Shown here piece by piece: positions 55,677-62,073 of a DNA stretch of 62,073 bases. The notes under the pieces were generated by a model, which did not search any database, was not told the origin of the DNA, and saw only the letters and a list, made by a program, of their open reading frames with translations. Within the stretch, counting starts at the first letter, position 1. Every line of letters begins with the position of its first letter. The position numbers were made by a program, and so were the translations under genes. The DNA is from Chromatiales bacterium (lineage in GTDB: Bacteria > Pseudomonadota > Gammaproteobacteria > UBA6429 > Thiohalophilaceae): positions 1-62,073 of the forward strand of contig JALVOC010000230.1 of assembly GCA_027032075.1 (NCBI GenBank). Reading direction: 5' to 3'.

Positions 55677-58600
55677 TCAGGCATAACGCCTGTACATGAA
55701 GGCGTAATACATCACCGGAATAACCACCAGGGTCAACAAGGTGGACACCAGGATGCCAAAGATCAAAGAAATGGCCAAACCTTTGAATATGGGATCACCC
55801 AGGATGAACAAGGCACCCAACATCGCGGCCGCACCCGTGAGGATGATCGGCTTGGCCCGTACCGCACCGGAACGGATAACGGCTTCGGCAAAAGGGACCC
55901 CTTCGGCGACCTGCTGATTGATAAAATCCACCAGCAGAATGGAATTGCGCACGATAATCCCGGCCAGGGCGATCATACCAATCATGGAAGTGGCGGTAAA
56001 TTTGGCTCCCAGCAGCGCATGCCCCGGCATTACCCCGATGATGGTCAGGGGAATCGGCGCCATGATGATCAAGGGCACCAGATAGGAGCGGAACTGCCCG
56101 ACCACCAGCAGATAGATTAACAACAGACCGACGGAATAAGCGATCCCCATGTCCCTGAAGGTCTCGAAAGTAACCTGCCATTCACCATCCCACTTGAGGC
56201 TGTAGCGATAGGGATTGGCCGGGGGGTTGATCAGCGTCTGCTCCAGCGGCCGCCCGGACGCCACCGGCACATCACCCAGCGAGGCAAAAATCTCAAACAT
56301 GGCGTAGAGCGGGCTGTCGATCTCCCCTGCCATATCCCCGGTAACGAAAACCACCGGCAACATGTCTTTGTGATAAATGGCGTTCTCACGGCGGGTTTCC
56401 ACCAGCTTCACCACCTCGGCAATCGAGAACAGTTTGCCCTGTTTGCCCCGCACCTTCAGTGCCAGCAGATTATCGAGTTGCGCCTTGTCTCCCACCTTGA
56501 ATTCCAGCCGGATCGGCAAGGGGTATTTCATGTTACCGGCATGGAGATAACTGATATCCTCGCCACTCAGTGCAGCCGACAGCGCAGCAACAATGGACTG
56601 CTGGCTGACACCAAGTTGGGCCGCCCGTTGTTGATCCACGGCAACAATCAGCTTGGGCGCCTCAGCTTCAATCGTGTCATCCACATCCACCACGTCCGGG
56701 GTTTTCTCGAACTCGGCACGCACTTTTTTTGCCACATCGAGCTGGCCGCCGTAATCGAGCCCATAGATTTCAGCCACCAGGGGCGACATCACCGGCGGGC
56801 CGGGAGGAACTTCCACAATTTTCACATTGGCGTTGTATTTCCTGCCGATCGCCTGCAGGGGTTCGCGCACCGAGAGGGCGATTTCATGGCTCTGACGTTC
56901 CCGCACGTGCTTGTCCTGCAGATTCACCTGAATATCACCCATATTCGAACTGCGCCGTAAATAGTACTGGCGTACCAGACCATTGAAATTGATCGGCGAG
57001 GCGCTCCCGGCATAAGCCTGGTAATCGGTCACCTCCGGGACGCCGGCAAGGTAACGCCCGAGTTCCCCCAGCACCTTTGCGGTCTGCTCTACTGGCGTGC
57101 CCTCCGGCATATCCACCACCACCTGGAACTCCGACTTGTTATCGAACGGCAGCATTTTCAGAATCACCAGCTTGACGCCCGCCAGCCCAACGGACAACAC
57201 GATGAGCACCGTGATTCCGATAGCCAGCCAGCGCCGGTTTTTTCTGCCCGCTTCCCGTTGTAAAAAGGGGCTGACATAGCGGTTGAACACATTGTAGAGG
57301 CGGCTCTCCTCGGCAAGATCATCGACCGAATGGCCGTGTTTGCCCGCCAGCAGTTTGTTGGCCAGCCAGGGAGTGACCACGAACGCCACCACCAGGGAAA
57401 TCAACATGCCGACACTGGCATTGATGGGAATGGGGCTCATGTAGGGACCCATCAGGCCACTGACAAACGCCATCGGAATCAATGCGGCAATCACGGTAAA
57501 GGTGGCCAGAATGGTGGGCCCGCCGACTTCGTCCACCGCCCCCGGGATCACCTCGGTAAGACGCTTGCCGGGATAAAGCTGCATGTGGCGGTGGATGTTC
57601 TCGACCACCACGATGGCATCGTCCACCAGAATACCAATGGAAAAAATCAGGGCGAAAAGCGAAACACGGTTGAGGGTGAAACCCAGACCCCAGGAGGCAA
57701 AAAGGGTGATCGCCAGGGTGATGATCACCGCCAGGCCGACGATCACCGCTTCCCGCCGCCCCAGAGCGAACAACACCAGCAACACCACGAAGGTCGTGGC
57801 AAACATCAACTTGCCAATCAGCTTTTGTGCCTTGGCATTGGCGGTTTCCCCGTAATTGCGGGTCACTGTGACGTTCACCCCTTCGGGGATGAAAATGCCT
57901 TTCAGCTGCCCGATCCGCTCAATCACCTGTTCGGCGATTTCGACTGCGTTGGTACCCGGCTGTTTGGCAATCGCAACGGTCACGGCGGGGAACTCACCCT
58001 GTTGATGGATACCCTTGTCTGCTGCGGCAGGACCGGTCCCCATCCAGGCATACTGTTCCGGCTGATCGGGACCCCGCCGCACTTCGGCAACATCACGCAG
58101 ATAGACCGGCTTGTTTTTGTGGACGCCGACAATCAAATCACCCACTTCCTCGATATTACTGAGGAACACCCCTGCCTGCACCAGGATCTCGCGGTTGTCC
58201 GTCACCATATAACCGGATGGCCGGGTGGCGTTGCTCTGCTGCAAGGCGCGGCGCAAGTCCTCAATTGCCAGGCCATATCCCGCCAGCCGGCTGGGCTCGA
58301 ACAAGACATGCACCACCTGATCAGGGGCGCCAAGGGTATAGATGTCGCGTGTCCCCTCGACCCGTTTCAGCTCGGCTTCGAGGGCATGCGCCACCTTGCC
58401 CAGATCATAGGCCCCCCGCATTTCATCATCGGTCCATAACGTCAGGGAGATGATCGGGACGTCATCGATCCCTTTGGGTTTGATCACAGGCTGCGCCACC
58501 CCCAGCCCGGGCGGCAGCCAGTCCCTTTTGGAGTAAAGCGCGTTGTACAGGCGGACAATCGCCTGGGTACGATCCTCACCCACCTTAAACTGCACTGTGA

Positions 58601-58892
58601 GCACCGACATGCCCGGTTGCGATACCGAATAGACGTGTTTGAGGCCTTCCAGCTCAGAAAGGATCTGTTCCGCCGGGGTGCTCACCAGCTCTTCCACCTC
58701 TCGGGCGGACGCACCGGGAAAGGCGATAAAGACATTGGCAAAGGTCACGTTGATTTGCGGCTCTTCTTCCCGCGGAGTGATCAGAACCGCAAACACGCCC
58801 AGCAGAAAACCCACCAGCGCCAGCAAGGGGGTGATTTCCGATTGCAGAAAGGCCCGGGCCGTCTTCCCGGAAATACCAAGGGGGGCACTCAT
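55677..58892 (-). CDS. RND efflux transporter permease subunit
   Basis: A 1071-residue AcrB-type inner-membrane pump with twelve membrane helices and two large periplasmic loops. The proton-relay pair is intact in FSIGILVDDAIVVVENIHRH. It sits closest to the multidrug/organic efflux (HAE1-like) subgroup rather than the CusA metal type, because no methionine relay is visible. The substrate is unknown. It overlaps the adaptor gene by four bases; no outer-membrane channel gene (TolC) is next to it, so it would use one elsewhere. Confidence 0.93.
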   Translation of the reverse strand: MSAPLGISGKTARAFLQSEITPLLALVGFLLGVFAVLITPREEEPQINVTFANVFIAFPGASAREVEELVSTPAEQILSELEGLKHVYSVSQPGMSVLTVQFKVGEDRTQAIVRLYNALYSKRDWLPPGLGVAQPVIKPKGIDDVPIISLTLWTDDEMRGAYDLGKVAHALEAELKRVEGTRDIYTLGAPDQVVHVLFEPSRLAGYGLAIEDLRRALQQSNATRPSGYMVTDNREILVQAGVFLSNIEEVGDLIVGVHKNKPVYLRDVAEVRRGPDQPEQYAWMGTGPAAADKGIHQQGEFPAVTVAIAKQPGTNAVEIAEQVIERIGQLKGIFIPEGVNVTVTRNYGETANAKAQKLIGKLMFATTFVVLLVLFALGRREAVIVGLAVIITLAITLFASWGLGFTLNRVSLFALIFSIGILVDDAIVVVENIHRHMQLYPGKRLTEVIPGAVDEVGGPTILATFTVIAALIPMAFVSGLMGPYMSPIPINASVGMLISLVVAFVVTPWLANKLLAGKHGHSVDDLAEESRLYNVFNRYVSPFLQREAGRKNRRWLAIGITVLIVLSVGLAGVKLVILKMLPFDNKSEFQVVVDMPEGTPVEQTAKVLGELGRYLAGVPEVTDYQAYAGSASPINFNGLVRQYYLRRSSNMGDIQVNLQDKHVRERQSHEIALSVREPLQAIGRKYNANVKIVEVPPGPPVMSPLVAEIYGLDYGGQLDVAKKVRAEFEKTPDVVDVDDTIEAEAPKLIVAVDQQRAAQLGVSQQSIVAALSAALSGEDISYLHAGNMKYPLPIRLEFKVGDKAQLDNLLALKVRGKQGKLFSIAEVVKLVETRRENAIYHKDMLPVVFVTGDMAGEIDSPLYAMFEIFASLGDVPVASGRPLEQTLINPPANPYRYSLKWDGEWQVTFETFRDMGIAYSVGLLLIYLLVVGQFRSYLVPLIIMAPIPLTIIGVMPGHALLGAKFTATSMIGMIALAGIIVRNSILLVDFINQQVAEGVPFAEAVIRSGAVRAKPIILTGAAAMLGALFILGDPIFKGLAISLIFGILVSTLLTLVVIPVMYYAFMYRRYA

Positions 58893-59920
58893 TCCGCATC
58901 CTCCGGTTGCTGTGCCTTCAAGCGGGCCACCGCCTGGATGGGATCGAGCGCGATTTTCTCACCCTCCCCGAGTCCCGCCAGAATAATGACCTTGCCATCG
59001 GGCAAATGTCTTCCGACACGAACCTGCCTGAAATGCAGACGACCCGCCTCGTCGAGCGTATACACCGCCTGCACTTCGCTGCGATGCACCAAAGCCGCAC
59101 GGGGGACGACCAGTTTGGGCTGCTCATCGATGGCAAACGCCACCTTGGCAAACATGCCGGGATAAACATGAAAATCCCCTTTGGGCAAATTCACACGCAC
59201 AACGAAAGTGTGACTGTCCGGATCCGCAAAAGGGCTGATGGTGAGGGAGTCCGCCTTGATATTCAACGCGACCGGCCGTTCCAAAATGACGCGCGCCTGT
59301 TTTTTCTTCCGGATGATGTTGATCATGTCTTCCGGAACATTCACCGTCACACGCAACGATTCCAGCGAAATTCCGGTAAACAGCTTCTGACCGACATTCG
59401 CAACTTCACCCACTTCGATATGGCGTTTCACCACTATGCCGCTGTAAGGGGCACGTACGCGTGTGTTTTCCAGATTCTCCCTGGCCTGATCCCGCTTTGC
59501 CCTGCCAGCCTCCAGTCGCGCCTTGGCCTTGTCCAGTGCCGACTTGGAAACAAGCTTTTTGGCATACAAATCCTTGATCCGCCGATAATCCGATTCGGCT
59601 TCCTTGTAGTTTGCCTGGGCGGCGTCATATTGGGCCCGCTGCTCGGTATCACGGAACTGCAGAAGAATCGCGCCCTTTTCCACGAAATCGTCCACATCGT
59701 AGTTGACCCTGATCACCCGGCCATGGGTCTGGGCAGACACCGTCGCCTGTTTTACCGCCTCTATCAAACCATCCAGCACACGCTCACGGCTGACGGTTCG
59801 GCTTACCACCTCTGCCGTCTTCAACTCGAACGGCTCTGCCGCTGAAAGGGTGAATGGCAACATCATCATGATGAACAGGAAAAGCCCTGAACGGGCTGGT
59901 TGGCCTTGACTCAACGACAT
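58889..59920 (-). CDS. RND periplasmic adaptor (membrane fusion protein)
   Basis: A 343-residue adaptor with a Sec signal peptide (ending near LSAAEP, residue 30), a split lipoyl domain (VSAQTHGRVIRVNYDVDDFV and TRVRAPYSGIVVKRHIEVGE), a central helical hairpin (about 85-145) and beta-barrel and membrane-proximal domains. It links the pump to an outer-membrane channel. It is the first gene of the two-gene operon, with the permease overlapping by four bases. Divergent from ettA. Confidence 0.92.
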   Translation of the reverse strand: MSLSQGQPARSGLFLFIMMMLPFTLSAAEPFELKTAEVVSRTVSRERVLDGLIEAVKQATVSAQTHGRVIRVNYDVDDFVEKGAILLQFRDTEQRAQYDAAQANYKEAESDYRRIKDLYAKKLVSKSALDKAKARLEAGRAKRDQARENLENTRVRAPYSGIVVKRHIEVGEVANVGQKLFTGISLESLRVTVNVPEDMINIIRKKKQARVILERPVALNIKADSLTISPFADPDSHTFVVRVNLPKGDFHVYPGMFAKVAFAIDEQPKLVVPRAALVHRSEVQAVYTLDEAGRLHFRQVRVGRHLPDGKVIILAGLGEGEKIALDPIQAVARLKAQQPEDAE

Positions 59921-60270
59921 GCTGAATTCCTCTTGGCTGTGAGATCCTTAAAGTTTAAGTAACAGGGAAATCATGCTCCGGGTTTATCCCAAGCCGGAAA
60001 CAGAGAACAGCGAACGACACAGATCACCTACATTGTTTACCGAATTGCAGATATAACCCTTTTATGACAACCCATATTAATTTTTATAACCCAGACGCGA
60101 CTATATTAGCGTTTTCTAATATTTTCAAGACTTTTGCCCGGGTTTTTTCTTTCCATAGACAAAATTCAGGTACGGAAATGTTATTGCCGAAAATGTCACT
60201 CTCTTTGCCGGTATTCAATTTCCGGCTTTGCCAGTACAATGCCGTGTTTTTCAAAACAGCACACTCCATT
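59921..60270. other. Divergent intergenic region of the RND adaptor and ettA
   Basis: No gene. The frame open upstream of ettA (from 60064) encodes an implausible leader. The region is AT-rich with several weak TA-rich boxes and a GCCGG/CCGGC inverted repeat near 60207-60227; no confident promoter could be picked. Confidence 0.4.
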
Positions 60271-61944
60271 ATGGCCCAATATATCTACACAATGAACCAG
60301 GTGAGCAAGGTTGTTCCGCCGAAGCGCACCATCCTCAAGGACATTTCCCTGTCATTCTTTCCTGGCGCAAAAATCGGTGTGCTGGGGCTCAATGGCGCCG
60401 GCAAATCGAGCCTGTTGCGTATCATGGCGGGTATCGATCAGGAGTACGAGGGTGAGGCACGCCCCCAGGCCGGGATCAAAATCGGCTTTTTGTCCCAGGA
60501 ACCCGAACTGGATCCGGACAAAGACGTACGCGGTAACGTGGAAGAGGGTGTTGCCGGGCTGAAAACGATGCTGGATCGCTTTAACGAGATCAGTATGAAA
60601 TTTGCCGAACCCCTCTCCGATGATGAAATGAACGCTCTTCTGGAAGAACAGGGCAAACTGCAGGATGCCATCGATGCCGCCGGCGCCTGGGAAGTGGAAC
60701 GAAAACTGGAAATCGCGGCCGACGCCCTGCGCCTGCCACCCTGGGATGCCGACGTGAGCAAGCTTTCCGGGGGGGAGCGGCGCCGGGTCGCCCTCTGCCG
60801 CCTGTTATTGTCAAATCCCGATATGTTGTTGCTGGATGAACCGACCAACCACCTGGACGCGGAATCAGTCGCCTGGCTGGAACATTTTCTCCACGACTAT
60901 CCGGGTACGGTGGTGGCGGTCACCCATGATCGCTATTTCCTCGATAATGTCGCCGGCTGGATTCTGGAACTCGACCGGGGTCACGGCATCCCGTGGGAGG
61001 GCAATTACTCCTCCTGGCTGGAACAGAAGGAAAAACGCCTGGAAATCGAAGAGAAGCAGGAGAATGCCCGTATCAAGGCGATGAAGGCGGAGCTGGAATG
61101 GGTGCGCAGCAATCCGAAGGGCCGCCATGCCAAGAGCAAGGCCCGTCTGGCAAGGTATGAGGAGCTGAGCGCCCAGGCCCATCAGGCACGCAACGAAACC
61201 CAGGAACTGTTTATTCCGCCGGGTCCCCGTCTGGGCGATCTGGTGATCGAGGCCAAAGGAATCAGCAAGGGTTTTGGCGACCGCCTGCTGGTGGAGAACA
61301 TGAGCTTCAATCTGCCGCGTGGCGGGATTGTCGGTGTCATCGGCCCGAATGGTGCCGGCAAATCCACCCTGTTTCGCATGATCGTGGGTGAGGAACAACC
61401 CGATGCCGGTGAACTGCGGATCGGCCCCAGCGTGCAACTGGCTTATGTGGATCAAAGCCGTGACACACTGGATGCGAAAAAAACGGTGTGGGAGGAAATT
61501 TCCGACGGTCAGGATATTATCACCATCGGCAAGGTTGAGATCCCCTCACGTTCCTATGTGGGGCGTTTCAATTTCAAAGGCAGCGATCAGCAAAAGTATG
61601 TCGGCGATCTCTCAGGCGGGGAACGTAACCGGGTTCATCTGGCCAAACTGCTGCGCAGTGGTGGCAATGTTCTGTTACTGGACGAACCCACCAATGATCT
61701 GGACGTGGAAACCCTGCGCGCCCTGGAAGAAGCCCTGCTGGAATTCGCCGGTTGCGTCATCGTGATTTCCCACGATCGCTGGTTCCTGGATCGTATTGCC
61801 ACCCATATACTGGCATTCGAAGGTGACAGTCAGGTTGTCTGGTTTGAAGGGAATTATGCGGATTATGAGGCGGACAAAAAGCGCCGCCTCGGTGACAACA
61901 GTGAGCAACCGCACCGTATTCGCTACAAAAAACTGTCTAAATAG
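60271..61944 (+). CDS. ettA: Energy-dependent translational throttle protein EttA
   Basis: A 557-residue ABC-F protein (E. coli 555) that binds the ribosomal E site and gates entry of 70S into elongation according to the ATP/ADP ratio. Two ABC domains have Walker [12 protein letters not shown] and [11 protein letters not shown], signatures LSGGERRRV and LSGGERNRV, and Walker [12 protein letters not shown] and [11 protein letters not shown]. The P-site interaction motif (about 240-320) is Arg/Lys-rich ([20 protein letters not shown]). The start at 60271 ([13 protein letters not shown]) fits the family. Its stop codon lies inside the outer part of a repeat element. Confidence 0.97.
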   Translation: MAQYIYTMNQVSKVVPPKRTILKDISLSFFPGAKIGVLGLNGAGKSSLLRIMAGIDQEYEGEARPQAGIKIGFLSQEPELDPDKDVRGNVEEGVAGLKTMLDRFNEISMKFAEPLSDDEMNALLEEQGKLQDAIDAAGAWEVERKLEIAADALRLPPWDADVSKLSGGERRRVALCRLLLSNPDMLLLDEPTNHLDAESVAWLEHFLHDYPGTVVAVTHDRYFLDNVAGWILELDRGHGIPWEGNYSSWLEQKEKRLEIEEKQENARIKAMKAELEWVRSNPKGRHAKSKARLARYEELSAQAHQARNETQELFIPPGPRLGDLVIEAKGISKGFGDRLLVENMSFNLPRGGIVGVIGPNGAGKSTLFRMIVGEEQPDAGELRIGPSVQLAYVDQSRDTLDAKKTVWEEISDGQDIITIGKVEIPSRSYVGRFNFKGSDQQKYVGDLSGGERNRVHLAKLLRSGGNVLLLDEPTNDLDVETLRALEEALLEFAGCVIVISHDRWFLDRIATHILAFEGDSQVVWFEGNYADYEADKKRRLGDNSEQPHRIRYKKLSK

Positions 61945-62004
61945 GCGTTCCGAATACCAGATCATTTAACATTATTGGCAGATTCTGGTTTCGCATCAGG
62001 ACCA
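61938..62004 (+). mobile_element. MITE-like element behind ettA, copy 2 (partial)
   Basis: GTTCCGAATACCAG starts at 61947. The 51 bases 61947-61997 match the minus strand of 41974-41924 with two mismatches, and the ten bases outward (CTAAATAGGC) match CCAAATAAAT at 6 of 10. Similarity then fades and the other inverted end is not found in the remaining 70 bases, so this copy is partial or belongs to a larger element. The TAG at 61942-61944, the ettA stop codon, lies in the element. Confidence 0.7.
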
Positions 62005-62015
62005 GAGGTCTTTTA

Positions 62016-62035
62016 CATGACACGCTGTAAATACA
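62016..62035 (-). repeat. Short dispersed repeat, copy B
   Basis: CATGACACGCTGTAAATACA is the inverted counterpart of 19-38 with two mismatches. It lies just downstream of the ettA repeat element, at the window end. It may be part of the same or a neighbouring repeat family. Confidence 0.4.
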
Positions 62036-62073
62036 GTCGTTCCCGCACATCCATGTGCTCCACGACACTTGTA

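Noticed and set aside
57330-58439. 369-residue frame antisense to the RND permease
   Set aside because: His- and Asp-rich low-complexity shadow of the transporter's hydrophobic reading frame.
60064-60270. 69-residue N-terminal extension of EttA
   Set aside because: The leader has no homology and the family start MAQYIYTMN lies at 60271.
1-62073. tRNA, rRNA, CRISPR arrays or an integrated prophage
   Set aside because: No cloverleaf sequence, spacer array, phage structural gene or integrase was seen.

Overview
The window looks like an ordinary stretch of gammaproteobacterial chromosome, roughly 50-55% GC and densely packed. It carries many families typical of that class: YcgL, HslR, BamC, DUF3301, FimX, EpmA/EpmB, the PpsR/PpsA pair and divergent metE/metR. 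The block dapA-bamC-MBL hydrolase-purC and the anaerobic RNR point towards a Chromatiales/Thiotrichales-like facultative or microaerobic bacterium, but that placement is inference. I found no tRNA, rRNA, CRISPR, prophage or intact transposase. About 50 protein genes are supported.

Layout. 0.5-2.8 kb: GGDEF and HDOD signalling genes and a small unknown. 2.9-5.4 kb: molybdenum cofactor genes mobA-mobB-moeA. 5.5-8.8 kb: thioredoxin, NUDIX and Hsp15, a lipoprotein, YcgL and BolA. 9-10 kb: an Rrf2/IscR-like regulator without cluster cysteines, behind a striking inverted repeat, then DUF3301. 10-15.6 kb: htpG with a sigma-32-like promoter, then ppsR/ppsA with a 49-residue membrane protein. 15.7-19 kb: metE/metR with two perfect MetR boxes between them. 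19-22.3 kb: a cobalamin riboswitch, then class III ribonucleotide reductase, in which the glycyl-radical segment is a separate 55-residue gene, then its activase. 22.6-26.6 kb: rhodanese, Mut7-C protein coupled to a LexA-like peptidase without a DNA-binding domain, SCO and PCuAC copper chaperones, and psd. 26.7-30 kb: a J-domain protein and the EF-P lysylation set epmA-efp/epmB. 30-39.4 kb: signalling, with a PilZ-like protein, FimX, DUF1015, HtpX, a class III nucleotide cyclase behind a perfect Crp-type palindrome, and a coupled lipoprotein. 39.5-46 kb: parC, parE, a chemoreceptor. 46-50 kb: purC, MBL hydrolase, bamC, dapA. 50-55.5 kb: GalT-like, Bcp, PIN-PhoH, PerM, an unknown, LysR. 55.7-60 kb: RND pump with adaptor. 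60-62 kb: ettA.

Themes. Cyclic nucleotides recur: an intact diguanylate cyclase with I-site, a degenerate FimX, a PilZ-like protein, a cAMP-type cyclase and two Crp-like sites. Cobalamin economy also recurs: B12-independent MetE lies next to a B12-riboswitch-controlled, B12-independent RNR.

Repeats. A small inverted-repeat element occurs directly behind the stop codons of parE and ettA in the same orientation. A second short dispersed repeat lies at the two extreme ends of the window.

The strongest leads are the split NrdD under a B12 riboswitch, the LexA-like/Mut7-C pair, the cysteine-free IscR-like regulator with its operator-like repeat, and the gene-end repeat element. All were read by eye; no database search was run.
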